Positions 35,195 to 44,868 of a stretch of DNA of 64,000 nt are shown here, one piece after another (position 1 is the stretch's first letter; the number at the start of each line of letters is the position of its first letter). A program made the position numbers and the translations under genes. The notes beneath the pieces are model-generated. The model was given only the letters and a program-made list of their open reading frames with translations. It did not search any database and was not told the DNA's origin. The stretch is from Huiozyma naganishii CBS 8797 (taxonomy: Eukaryota; Ascomycota; Saccharomycetes; Saccharomycetales; Saccharomycetaceae), in NCBI RefSeq assembly GCF_000348985.1, contig NC_035925.1, positions 248,001 to 312,000 of the forward strand, given 5' to 3'.

Positions 35195-37879
35195 TTACCT
35201 CTCATCAGAGTCTGAATCGCTTTCTCTTTGGTCCTTATCATTTGAAGCGGGGAAGATCATCGACCTTTGAAAATCTTTAGCGTGGGCCCAAGGAACAGAT
35301 TTCGAGAGAGAACCAAAAACGCTTGTCCGCCGTCTGATCATAGGGTGATAAGTATGTCTGGGAAAATTCATACCGTAACGAGTGAGATCTGAGATCGACC
35401 GTTCCCTTGTTTTCACACACGTGCCCTTATCTGTCTTCTTTCTACTTTCAAGTTCAATATCTACGTCTGGTTCGTTTATAATCGGGTAGGGCAATGGTGC
35501 CTCAGAACTGACTTTGAACAGGTGAACATTGGCAACATGTTCGTTTTCTACACGGAAAATAACCCAAATAAATCTTCTCAGTACCTCCACGAAACCCAAG
35601 ATAAAGGAAGTGTAAGCACTTTGTTGGATTGTTTCTGGAGCAACTGCCCAAACGATCCATTGGAATCTAATAAGTACATCCCATATCATAGCAAAATAGT
35701 AAACGAGCTTTCTTTTAGAGGAGTATGATCCGTCTCTCCAATTACGTTTACCCGCGAGATACAGATCATTTCTCAAAAACCAATTTCTCTTGGATGGTTG
35801 AAATAGTGACCAGTCGATGACCAAATCCCAGATCGACGTAGCGAACGCATTGAACGCGCCAAATACAATAAAGGGGGTTCGACGTGACTTGGAATGGTTT
35901 GCCAATCTATAGGCACACAATGCGGCATTGTATCCTATCCCAAGGGTGTATTTGAAAGCGTTGGCAAGGTGCGGGAATGAATCCCCCGAGTCAGCGTATC
36001 TTCTTAGACATTGTAGGCATCTCCACAAACTTGGTAAGCACGACATGACACCCATTGCCCTAGAATGGGAAGATCCACACATTGTTTCATCATCTGTCGT
36101 ATAAATACAGAAGAATGTGGCAATATCCCCCATAGAGTAAGTCAGCGAACAGATGATATCACCTAGAAAGAAATCACCAAATTCCGACGGGGAAAAGGGG
36201 GCCATCACTAGCCGGATGGCTCTTATGATGAGCCATTTCCTTGTGGAAACAATCTTATCCCAGTAAGGGATATAATCCCGGGGCATAATGAACAACAGAA
36301 TGCAGCCTCCTATACAAATGAAGGACCATGGTGTCAAATGCCCCATTTTAAAGCTGAGCCCTGCACAAATCCCGCTAAACAAAACGAAGAACATCAAGGC
36401 ATACAATTGAAGCGGGATGCCCGAAGTTGCGAAATCGTTGTTAAATAATTTTGTACCGTTTCTAGCTTGCACCTCACCAAACATGATGAACCTGTAGTTG
36501 ATCTTGGTCCGATGCCAAACCAAACAGTCAATTTGTAAAAGAAACAGCATCAGCAGGACCATGTACCACCCGCCCCACATTGGGAATAAGATCTTGTGAA
36601 TGTGGGACTGTAAATCTGACACAAACGATACCCCAAGGGTGTACACCATGATTGTGAGGGCAATACCAAAGAAAAAGCCAGCCACTGCCATTTGGATAAT
36701 AGATCTGTTGTTTCTGTGAATCATTTGTTCAGTGACGGTATACTCCACAAGAAGTTTCTTCAAAGTTTTCGCGTTCTTTTTAAAGTCATCTGGAGAGTTA
36801 GTCAAGTCCTTAGTGAACCAAGTCCGAACGTTGTTTTCCCACCAGAGAAGCGGGTCATCCTTTGGATTGGATGCGACCAAATCCGTCGAAGGTTGATTTG
36901 AAGCGGTCTGCTTCATTTGTTTAGCCATCAACTGGATGTTTGCGTATACGTGTTTAAACAAAGCATAGTTCCTTCTTCCGAAATCCATAAACTTGGACAA
37001 TTCCTGAGTGTGTAATGTCTTGTCGAATTTTTTGACCATCTTTCTGAATCCAGTAACGTTCAGATCTCTGTATGTCTTTACCATCTGCAAAAACAGGTAG
37101 TATTCCAAGATGGCGTCACTTAACAAATGTTGAGCCTGCTTAATGGTCATTTCTGAGACTGTATTGAGATTATTGTAGGCAAAAGTGTCCTTCACGGTGT
37201 TTGATATCTGTTCGCCGTGTTCCCCCTGCAGCTTCAAGATCAGATCCTTTAACTTGGTCGAATTTTTGGGCCAAGACGGTAACAATTTATTGTCATCGAG
37301 CAACTCTTTGAACCGAGTCCATGCTGTGTCTCTTCTACTTCTCACACTATCTTCGCCTATTGTACCGTATGGGTTAACGTGTTGCTCTGAACTGAGGTCC
37401 AAACTAGTGGTACTGGTTGCGTGACTATTGGCAATCATTCCATCGTTTTCCCCCTCCATGAACTCGTTCTGGTAATTTTGTTGTTGAATATGGTAGATCT
37501 GGATCTGTTTCTGCAACACGGTGAATTTTTGTCTACAGTCATCCAGTAACCACTGGTAGAACTCGTTACATTTCACCAACTCGACACCTATCACCCAGTT
37601 CTCTATAAAATCTTTGATTGCCTTTCTTTGGAAATCCGTAAGCTGCGGGTCACTCGGTTCATCATGAACCTGTGGACCGTACTCTGTATCCACGGGCCCA
37701 CCAACCCTCTCCACATCCACAGCAGAGTCTCCACTTGCAGCGGTGACGACCACTTTCAACGGGTCTCTGGACACACTCTCATACTCGTATTTGAGTTTCT
37801 TCTTCCCAAGTTTGTAGTCTATGTACTTATCTCTCCATTCTGGGATCGCCGACTCTCTTAGATGATCTGCAAATTTCAT
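35195..37879 (-). CDS. SYG1: SYG1, SPX-EXS membrane protein (XPR1 family)
   Basis: Plasma-membrane/endomembrane protein related to the phosphate exporter XPR1; found in S. cerevisiae as a suppressor of gpa1 loss. It starts at the ATG at 37879 (MKFADHLRESAIPEWRDKYI), giving 894 aa (902 in S. cerevisiae). The N-terminal SPX domain spans about 1-320, with its first motif IPEWRDKYIDYKLGKKKLK and the basic helix region RKMVKKFDKTLHT. Several TM segments follow from about 405. The EXS domain at about 590-780 includes DYIPYWDKIVSTRKW and the end RRFIWVIFRVENEH. The tail is acidic and Ser/Asp-rich. Confidence 0.95.
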   Translation of the reverse strand: MKFADHLRESAIPEWRDKYIDYKLGKKKLKYEYESVSRDPLKVVVTAASGDSAVDVERVGGPVDTEYGPQVHDEPSDPQLTDFQRKAIKDFIENWVIGVELVKCNEFYQWLLDDCRQKFTVLQKQIQIYHIQQQNYQNEFMEGENDGMIANSHATSTTSLDLSSEQHVNPYGTIGEDSVRSRRDTAWTRFKELLDDNKLLPSWPKNSTKLKDLILKLQGEHGEQISNTVKDTFAYNNLNTVSEMTIKQAQHLLSDAILEYYLFLQMVKTYRDLNVTGFRKMVKKFDKTLHTQELSKFMDFGRRNYALFKHVYANIQLMAKQMKQTASNQPSTDLVASNPKDDPLLWWENNVRTWFTKDLTNSPDDFKKNAKTLKKLLVEYTVTEQMIHRNNRSIIQMAVAGFFFGIALTIMVYTLGVSFVSDLQSHIHKILFPMWGGWYMVLLMLFLLQIDCLVWHRTKINYRFIMFGEVQARNGTKLFNNDFATSGIPLQLYALMFFVLFSGICAGLSFKMGHLTPWSFICIGGCILLFIMPRDYIPYWDKIVSTRKWLIIRAIRLVMAPFSPSEFGDFFLGDIICSLTYSMGDIATFFCIYTTDDETMCGSSHSRAMGVMSCLPSLWRCLQCLRRYADSGDSFPHLANAFKYTLGIGYNAALCAYRLANHSKSRRTPFIVFGAFNAFATSIWDLVIDWSLFQPSKRNWFLRNDLYLAGKRNWRDGSYSSKRKLVYYFAMIWDVLIRFQWIVWAVAPETIQQSAYTSFILGFVEVLRRFIWVIFRVENEHVANVHLFKVSSEAPLPYPIINEPDVDIELESRKKTDKGTCVKTRERSISDLTRYGMNFPRHTYHPMIRRRTSVFGSLSKSVPWAHAKDFQRSMIFPASNDKDQRESDSDSDER

Positions 37880-38790
37880 CTCGATGAGACAAAATGGAAT
37901 CAACTGCGATGCAAAGAAGGAAAAACAAAACAAAGGAAAAGCTAGCAGTCGACACCCAGCTTGCTAGACCTTACTTATCTGAATAGCAGCAATAGCACTG
38001 TTCTCACCGAATTTTGTAAAACTATAACACAGTCCAAATGCACTCTACTTGTGATCAAATCCCAGGTTCAAACGGCTGTAGCCCACGTTTACCCAAACCA
38101 AGACCAAACCAAACCAAAGCACACCCAAACCTTACCTTACCTGCCTTCTCGGACTTCTCCACACCCCACGTGGATACACAGAAGAGAGAAGAGATAGACA
38201 GGGCATCTCAAAGACGTGGGTGCAGAGAGAGAGAGAGTATGTTCTTCAAAGGAAACGATTATGTCACCACTTCGGAAAAACTTCGAAAAAAAGAAAACAA
38301 AAAAAAATGATTATGTCACCGTTTCCTGTTTCCCAAAACGGCAAAGTTTTCTCTTTTCTTTTTCGAAGTTTTTTTTACCTGATTTACACAGTTTATTTCT
38401 GTGTCACGTGAAAACTGCTTAATTCACGTGACTTACTGTGTATGTCACGTGCCCGTCAAATTTGCCGTATTCTGACACCCCACAAGATGCCCTATGAAGG
38501 AGAAAAGTGTGTGTGTGACCTCAGTGCATAATATTTCTTGATGTTGGGTGAATTAATCGCATTCGATGGATATGCTTCCAGGTTATATGTGCCCTTGCGG
38601 GTGTTGAGTTGCAACAACTTCTGTAGCTGATTAGCTAACTGGTATTCTGTGGTGGTTAGATTGACTCTCATTCCCCCCTCTTTCAATTTACATTCTATAT
38701 AACCCATCTGTTTCAACGGCTGAGTATTTTTTTGGAGACACTTTTAGGTCAAGATCAGAGTTACTAGGAGCTGTGTGTGTGTTGCACAGA
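37880..38790. promoter_or_regulatory. SYG1-MET30 divergent promoter region
   Basis: 911 bp. It holds a cluster of three TCACGTG boxes (38404-38451) and a TATATAA-type element around 38695-38700, about 95 bp before the MET30 ATG. Purine-rich A tracts lie near 38280-38310. A 71-codon minus frame starting at 38707 overlaps this TATA and is unlikely to be a gene. Confidence 0.6.
38404..38452. promoter_or_regulatory. Triple TCACGTG (Cbf1/Met4 or Pho4) site cluster
   Basis: TCACGTG occurs at 38404-38410, 38424-38430 and 38445-38451, about 20 bp apart. The first two are the extended TCACGTGA favoured by Cbf1. In S. cerevisiae Cbf1-Met4 drives sulfur genes, and Met30 ubiquitinates Met4, so feedback control of MET30 is the likely meaning. 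Pho4 binding for SYG1 is the alternative. Confidence 0.75.
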
Positions 38791-40755
38791 ATGGTCATGG
38801 TGAGCTCCGGAGATGTTTCTGAGGATAGTGCCGGGATAGGCAGGAAACGATTTGGTGTAGATGAAGTTGAATCTGTGGATGATTTGAGTGTACCTTCGCG
38901 GAAGAGACAAGCATTGTCGGTGTTAGATGATACTAACAAAAGCACAGTGCCGGGGACAGTATCACCACCGGCTTTTAATTTCAACAGGTTTTGTTATCGC
39001 CACGATCCAGATATTCAGCATTCTCTCACGCACACTTCGTGTTACAAGCAGGACTTGAAGAGAGTGAAGAAGATCAACGATAGGATATCGAAGTTGCCCA
39101 TCCAGGAGCAAAGTGAAATTCATCACATCATATCGAAATTCAATAACTCCAATGACAGATTGCGAACATTGATCCTTGATGGACTGCTCAACTCATGTTG
39201 CTTCCCACAACTGTCCTACGTGTCCTCCGAATTGAAGGACATGATCAAGATAGATTTTATTAGCATACTGCCGCAAGAGTTGTCACTCAAGATATTGAGC
39301 TATTTGGATTGTCAGTCACTGTGCCAGGCGACGAAAGTGTGTAGGAGGTGGAAAGTGTTGGCCGATGACGATAGGGTATGGTACCACATGTGCCAACAGC
39401 ATATAGATAGGAAATGTCCCAACTGCGGTTGGGGGTTGCCCCTCTTGCACATGAAGAATAGAGCGAAAGCGATAAAGGGGAAACAACAGAAACAAGTAGA
39501 GGAGGACTCGCAGGAGGCGGAGAAACAGATGAACCCATGGAAGATAATATATCGGGACAGATTTAAAGTGGAACTGAATTGGAGGAAGGGGAAATGCATG
39601 GTTAAGGAGTTCAAGGGGCACATGGACGGTATACTGTCCATGAAATTCAATTTTAGGTTCTTGTTCACTGGCTCATACGACGGCACGGTCGCAATATGGG
39701 ATTTGTTTACTGGGAAATTAATCAGAAGACTGAATGGACACCAAGACGGTGTCAAAACTTTATTCTTTGATGGACAGAAACTGATTACTGGGTCACTAGA
39801 TAAAACGATCCGAGTGTGGAATTATATGACAGGCGAGTGCATCTCAACCTACAGGGGACATACGAACTCGGTAATGTCTGTCGATTCTTTCAAGAAAATT
39901 ATAGTGTCCGGAAGCGCGGACAAAACTGTCAAAGTATGGCACGTCGAGTCAAGAACTTGTTACACGTTGAGGGGTCATAGTGAGTGGGTGAATTGCGTTA
40001 AACTGCATCCGAAATCCTTCTGCTGCTTTAGTTGTAGCGACGACACGACAATACGAATGTGGGATATCAGGACAAACACTTGCCTGAAAGTGTTCACAGG
40101 TCACGTCGGACAAGTTCAAAAAGTGATTCCCTTGACGATCTTGGATATCGAGAATCTTGTCATGGACAGCAACTCAGCTGATGACGAAACGGTCACCGGC
40201 GTTGATGAGTCCGTGAATGAGGAGACACCGCCACTGGTGGTAGGCAGCCAACTGGACGGCACGATACCGTATCCGACACATTTGTTATCCTGTTCCTTGG
40301 ATAACACGATCAAACTGTGGGAGGTGAAAAGCGGCAAGTGTATTCGTACTCAGTTTGGCCACGTAGAAGGTGTCTGGGACATCGCAGCGGATAATTTCCG
40401 TATCGTGTCAGGCTCGCATGACGGGAGTATCAAGATATGGGACCTCCAAAGTGGGAGATGCATGCACACATTCCATGGCAAGAATCTACAAAAGGAGGGG
40501 ATGGTAGCGTCCAGCAGTGGAGACGTGGGCGGTGAGAACCCCACAACCACAACGGCAGAGGGTACCACTCCAGCATCTCCTGCCACAGCCGCACAGACGA
40601 CGACAACCACCAATGGTACGAGCAATACGGCCGCTGCCAAGATATCCCCCATTGCCTGCGTCGACATTGGTGATTCTGAATTTTTCAGTGGTGACGAGCT
40701 AGGGTACGTCAAGATGTACAAGTTTGACTACGATGATAACCCGCAGCTCGGTTAA
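38791..40755 (+). CDS. MET30: MET30, F-box/WD40 receptor of SCF controlling Met4
   Basis: Essential SCF substrate receptor that ubiquitinates Met4 to repress sulfur genes and responds to cadmium. The first ATG is 38791, giving 654 aa (640 in S. cerevisiae, YIL046W). The Met30 N-terminal block YRHDPDIQHSLTHTSCYKQD precedes the F-box at about 158-205 (LPQELSLKILSYLDCQSLCQ). A CPNCGWGLP cysteine pair lies in the linker. WD40 repeats start near 270 (FKGHMDGILSMKFN). An acidic insert interrupts the propeller around 450-485, and a Thr/Ala-rich insert precedes the last strand. Confidence 0.96.
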   Translation: MVMVSSGDVSEDSAGIGRKRFGVDEVESVDDLSVPSRKRQALSVLDDTNKSTVPGTVSPPAFNFNRFCYRHDPDIQHSLTHTSCYKQDLKRVKKINDRISKLPIQEQSEIHHIISKFNNSNDRLRTLILDGLLNSCCFPQLSYVSSELKDMIKIDFISILPQELSLKILSYLDCQSLCQATKVCRRWKVLADDDRVWYHMCQQHIDRKCPNCGWGLPLLHMKNRAKAIKGKQQKQVEEDSQEAEKQMNPWKIIYRDRFKVELNWRKGKCMVKEFKGHMDGILSMKFNFRFLFTGSYDGTVAIWDLFTGKLIRRLNGHQDGVKTLFFDGQKLITGSLDKTIRVWNYMTGECISTYRGHTNSVMSVDSFKKIIVSGSADKTVKVWHVESRTCYTLRGHSEWVNCVKLHPKSFCCFSCSDDTTIRMWDIRTNTCLKVFTGHVGQVQKVIPLTILDIENLVMDSNSADDETVTGVDESVNEETPPLVVGSQLDGTIPYPTHLLSCSLDNTIKLWEVKSGKCIRTQFGHVEGVWDIAADNFRIVSGSHDGSIKIWDLQSGRCMHTFHGKNLQKEGMVASSSGDVGGENPTTTTAEGTTPASPATAAQTTTTTNGTSNTAAAKISPIACVDIGDSEFFSGDELGYVKMYKFDYDDNPQLG

Positions 40756-41903
40756 CTCCTTTCACGAATGAAACTAAAACTAGGTACGACGCATTAAGTA
40801 GGAAAACATACATTCAAGCTACATCACTACATTACATCTTTTTCTCTTTCTCTCTCGGAGAGTGTGTAGGACGTGGCGCTAGTGTCCCCCCATAAAGCCT
40901 CTATCCCCCGGGGGGGGTCTATGAGCGTAACACCCGCACCCCCTTCGACCTCAACCGTTTCAACAGTACCGACTCCCGCCCGGGCCAATCTTGCTGCCAC
41001 GCACTAAAGAGGTGGACTTATTGCACCTTAGAGAGGGCCGCGGACATTCCTCTGAAACTCCGCACTTCCACCCCCCCTCTCCCTAGACCTGGTGGCCCTG
41101 ATTGTGAACATCGGGCGACCCGAAAAGGACAGTGAAAGGCTTGCACAAAGGGCAACTCAGCTTGTCCCGGAGGAGGTGCGTGCGGTCGTGACCGTTTTGG
41201 AAACGATCTTTCTGCATTCAGACACGCGCTCGTTTACATGAGACAAGTATAGGCAAGGAGCACGAACGAACATCTCCGCCCAGCGAATCTTCAACCCAGC
41301 GAAGAAGAAGAAGATGGGGCAGTGGCGGGTCGTGTATTACATCCTCAGATCTTAGACTAGCTAGATTGCGCAAGAAGTTCTCTATGGTGTGGAGGTGACA
41401 CTCTTCGCATGCCTGTGACAGAGAAACACGCACACAGCGAGTTCCGCGGTCTCGAGGCACTTCAGAGGAAAAAGAAATGGAGAAAACGAAGAGCAGCAGA
41501 GAGATAATAACTCCCCCCATCACATCCCCTTCTTTACTTGCGATTATATATGTAGGCTCTTTTGCTCGATCAACCATTTACGACAGTTTTTTACTCCTCT
41601 CAGAGAATTGATATCTACAGGGTTCCCCGGTATAGTGTCTGTTACCTTGAATATATATATCTTTTATCTGCTGCATCCTCTATCTGCTGTATCTCTGTTG
41701 TATATCAGAAAAGAATAATATTAAAAATCAAACTCCAGGGGGTTAGAACTAGATTGCATAAGTAGGTGATCGTATCATATTTCCATACGTCCGTGAGACA
41801 GCGACATTGTAAGGTGAAGAGTGATACACCCCCCTAACTGTAAACATAAACGATACATTATCCTCGCACATATCCCCCCGTTGCATTGTGAATTTTACAA
41901 CAC
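40756..41903. promoter_or_regulatory. PIG2 upstream region, C/G-run rich
   Basis: 1.15 kb upstream of PIG2. The distal part (40880-41180) has several C or G runs, including CCCCCGGGGGGGG at 40906-40918, and many CCCC/GGGG cores that can act as stress (Msn2/4) elements, fitting a glycogen regulator. The proximal part is AT-rich with TATATATA near 41653-41660. A 119-codon minus frame (41218-41577) has an ATG and one hydrophobic stretch, but I recognise nothing in it. Confidence 0.45.
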
Positions 41904-43763
41904 ATGTACATAAACACGGCAAAGAGGAACAACAGTACGACACAGAACAGTCCCAATTTGCGTCTGGACTCTTCGAGAAGTACTTATACACCGAATCTGT
42001 CCGTGTCAGTGCCAGGAGTAGGCAACACAAGAAAGAAGAAGAGCGATGTTGGCAGCACGTTCCAAGGGAAGGAGCAACAGAAATTGAGGGGGTCCGTACC
42101 ACAGAACAAGACCAATGCACGTAAGTCGGTGCTGGGGACCCCCGAGGTGGCGGTGGCTCCTACGCGGATATTCCCAGATGCGGATGGCACCTCTTATTTC
42201 ACCCCGAAACCGATGAGCAATGCTATTGGACAGAGTCCCGTTACATCCCCGAAACGGACCAGTAAACCGAAGCAACCCGCTGCTGTGAAGACTGGCGAGA
42301 GGGTCAACACATTGGAGTATCTAAGTCGGCCGAAACGGATTAACGAGTTCCGGAGCACCGCTGACGACGACAACCTGATCCGTATAAACACGGAGCACAA
42401 CAGACACATCCCTATGATTCGTTCCAAATCGTTGCCCTTCAACAGCACGAAACTGAAGAGCAATCTGAAGAAGGCCGCTGCCGCTGCTGGGGAACCGCGT
42501 CCCGAGTTGCAAAGGAGTAAAAGTGTACATTTTGAGGAGACGTTACCGATCAAGTATTTCCATTTGGAGGAGAGTCCACTTCTGGTGAGTCGGCACAACA
42601 GTAGTGATGAGTTGATATGCAAGATCAATTTTGACAGGCAGATCCCGCTGGGGAGGATGCAACTGTTGAGTGTGGACAGTGACGACGACGACGACGGGGA
42701 CGCTAGCGACGATGAGCCTGATGGGTTTTACGATTTGAATTTTGCGATCTTGAAGAACAATGGGGCGCCGGGCCACCACAGTAACATGGATTTGAAGTTG
42801 AATATATTTGTGAACTCGAAACTGAACAAGAATATAATCTTACAGAGCATGCGGCTAGTGAAGAGGAAGATGTTCAACAACACCAACGACTACTTCATTT
42901 GGGGGAAAGTGCTTGTGAAGAACTATTTCTTTGAGAAGCTGATATACATCCGGTACACTTTGAACGACTGGGAGTCGTACAGCGAGGTGCGAGCGAAGTA
43001 CTTGCCGACACCACCCCAGGTACAAGTTGAGCAAGACCGGATCAGTGACGGTGACAAGTACGACACTTTTGAGTTCAGTATATTGAATCTGAAGCACTTG
43101 ATAGCCAACGAGAACGAACACCGCGGGGCGGAGACCGCGACGACGAATAACCAGTCTGAAGTTGGGGGGACTCTCAAGTTCTGCATTCGGTACGAGACAT
43201 ACAACCCTCGTGACCCGACCGAGCGGTACGAGTTTTGGGGGAACAACAGCGACAAGAACTACTCGTTCCGTGTTGTACTGCACGACCGTGACACCGTTGC
43301 CGATAGAGAAGACACCGCAGCGTCCAGGGACGGCGCCCACTCGAGAACAAACCTGTTCAACGACAAGTACTACAGCGTAGCGAACGAGCTTGGCAGTTAC
43401 AACCGCAAGACCAACAAGCTTGGAGGGATCAGTGGCAGCCCCAGCGGTAACCGGCACCACACTCGAACAGGCTCCTCGAGCCACAGTCTTGCCGTGCAGA
43501 ACAATCAGCGATCTACGGCGTCGTCTAAGAAGAAATCGATCTTCGAGGAGTTTCTAAGGGACGCGGCGCGAGACCAAGACCATAACGACAGCGACGACGA
43601 CTACGACGGGGACGATCTCAGCGATTTCAATTTCAAGAAACCCATAAACAAGGACAAGTACTGGTTCCACAACGAGCTTGTCAAGACGAGCACGCTCAGC
43701 GGCGGCGGGGACCAAGAGCCCCGAATGACTTTCCGCAACTTCCGAAACCCGTTTGCCGGGTGA
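41904..43763 (+). CDS. PIG2: PIG2/GIP2-family glycogen-targeting subunit of PP1
   Basis: Targets the Glc7 protein phosphatase to glycogen synthase and glycogen. It has 619 aa (538 in PIG2, YIL045W). The PP1-docking RVxF motif is KSVHF at residues 206-210. The CBM21 carbohydrate-binding domain is at about 295-460: LNIFVNSKLNKNIILQSMRL, WGKVLVKNYFFEKLIYIRYT, and the diagnostic LKFCIRYE...YEFWGNNSDKNY. N- and C-terminal parts are disordered and Ser/Asp-rich. The sister GIP2 is the alternative name. Third codon positions are strongly GC-rich, unlike NEO1 or SYG1. Confidence 0.93.
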   Translation: MYINTAKRNNSTTQNSPNLRLDSSRSTYTPNLSVSVPGVGNTRKKKSDVGSTFQGKEQQKLRGSVPQNKTNARKSVLGTPEVAVAPTRIFPDADGTSYFTPKPMSNAIGQSPVTSPKRTSKPKQPAAVKTGERVNTLEYLSRPKRINEFRSTADDDNLIRINTEHNRHIPMIRSKSLPFNSTKLKSNLKKAAAAAGEPRPELQRSKSVHFEETLPIKYFHLEESPLLVSRHNSSDELICKINFDRQIPLGRMQLLSVDSDDDDDGDASDDEPDGFYDLNFAILKNNGAPGHHSNMDLKLNIFVNSKLNKNIILQSMRLVKRKMFNNTNDYFIWGKVLVKNYFFEKLIYIRYTLNDWESYSEVRAKYLPTPPQVQVEQDRISDGDKYDTFEFSILNLKHLIANENEHRGAETATTNNQSEVGGTLKFCIRYETYNPRDPTERYEFWGNNSDKNYSFRVVLHDRDTVADREDTAASRDGAHSRTNLFNDKYYSVANELGSYNRKTNKLGGISGSPSGNRHHTRTGSSSHSLAVQNNQRSTASSKKKSIFEEFLRDAARDQDHNDSDDDYDGDDLSDFNFKKPINKDKYWFHNELVKTSTLSGGGDQEPRMTFRNFRNPFAG

Positions 43764-44491
43764 CCCCCCCTCACCGGACAGACTCTATGCATACTATATG
43801 TACAACACACATCATGTAACCCCCCAGCGGGACTTGCACCGAGCGTGAAGGGGAGCAGCCGCCCCGGTATTCCCGGGTGCTGCAGCACCCGGGAATACCG
43901 GGGCGGCGTGTGTCAGGCAGGAGGACGCTGGCTCCCTGAACGAAAATAGCGCAGCGAGAGAAAAAAAACACCCCTCCGGGCGTGCGCCTGCGCTGTCCGG
44001 ACGCGGTACTTTTCCCTTGCTGCGCGGGCAATAGGGGCGGGAAACACCGAAAAACGCTGTTGTTTGTCCTTTTATCTCCGTGCTGCGCGTGTGCTGTGCG
44101 AGCATGCGGGAATGCGGCCGTCGAGAGGAGCGTGCCGTGTTGCGCGCGCGTGCTGTTACGCAATGGTGCAGTGCGGCGGTTTCTCGGCAGTTCTTGGAGC
44201 ACGCGCCGGGAACCCTGTGCTGCTGCCCTGAGGGGAGCCCGTTGTGGAGATTCAGAGCAGCGGTGGGCGAAAAGAACGCAGGTGTGTGTGTGTGTGTGTG
44301 CTCTGGAAAGGGGCCGGTGGGGACACAATTAAGCATGGATTAGGTAATCTAATGCTCTGCTTTTGCTGTTGACTCGCTTCCCAAGCAAATGGTATATATA
44401 GACGCAGCTCGGATCTGGGTTCCGTGCGACTCATGTCCCTCGGTGGGGAGGAACACCACACAAACACACACACAACACAACACAACACAAA
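43764..44491. other. GC-rich intergenic with palindrome, upstream of a possible small gene
   Basis: A 730-bp, unusually GC-rich region downstream of PIG2. It contains the 50-bp palindrome (43858-43907), many GCGC/CGCG steps (43980-44280) and a GT repeat (44283-44301). A TATATATA at 44393-44400 is followed by a long CA-rich leader. Long frames on both strands here are by-products of GC richness. Confidence 0.5.
43858..43907. repeat. 50-bp perfect palindrome, no spacer
   Basis: Two 25-base arms meet with no loop at a PstI-like CTGCAG centre (43882/43883). I paired all 25 positions by eye with no mismatch; the next outer pair (43857/43908) fails. The arm is GC-rich and contains CCCGGG. It starts 95 bp after the PIG2 stop. 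Confidence 0.95.
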
Positions 44492-44614
44492 ATGCTCGTC
44501 ACTACCGATTTGAAACTGTACTTCACAATATTCCTCTTCTGCTCGTTCATATACTACTCGGCACATAGAACAACGATGACACACTACAGGTCGTGCATCC
44601 CATTCAGTGCGTGA
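44492..44614 (+). CDS. Possible 40-aa single-span membrane protein
   Basis: A 40-codon frame read by hand, starting MLVTTDLKLYFTIFLFCSFI, with one hydrophobic segment (about 9-23) and a basic C-terminal tail rich in Thr, His and Arg. Support: TATATATA (44393-44400) 92 bp upstream, and a leader packed with CAACA/CACAA repeats up to an AAAATG start, as in strongly expressed yeast mRNAs. The spacing from AGE2 leaves room for a terminator. I recognise no homologue, and 40 codons can arise by chance, so this is only a candidate. Confidence 0.4.
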   Translation: MLVTTDLKLYFTIFLFCSFIYYSAHRTTMTHYRSCIPFSA

Positions 44615-44826
44615 GCCTGTGTGCACCAACTATAAACCTATATTCACTTCACTTTGTTTTCCCTTTCTGCCCTTGCTAAGAAGACACCCCCCTTCTTCTA
44701 CGTTCGTCACTCAGCCACATTGGCTCTTTTGAAACGCTTATATGTCCCTTTTCAACACAAGTTTTTTCATGATCATGATCATGCTTCTTCACATGTACTT
44801 TGCTCGTGTGTAGTTTATAAGAAAGT

Positions 44827-44853
44827 ATAATAATAATAATAATAATAATAATA
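44827..44853. repeat. (TAA)n trinucleotide repeat
   Basis: About nine TAA units just after the AGE2 stop (minus-strand gene ending at 44869). An ordinary microsatellite in a 3' region. Confidence 0.85.
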
Positions 44854-44868
44854 CACTACTAATACTTA

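Noticed and set aside
38492..38707. 71-codon minus-strand frame in the MET30 promoter
   Set aside because: It starts at the TATA-like element of MET30, has no promoter of its own that I can see and no recognised homologue.
41218..41577. 119-codon minus-strand frame upstream of PIG2
   Set aside because: It has an ATG and one hydrophobic segment but no recognisable family; it lies in a promoter region, so chance is likelier.
43771..44328. Long minus and plus frames in the GC-rich island (for example 185 codons)
   Set aside because: GC richness lowers stop-codon frequency; compositions are Cys/Arg/His-rich and low in similarity to anything known, and frames exist on both strands.
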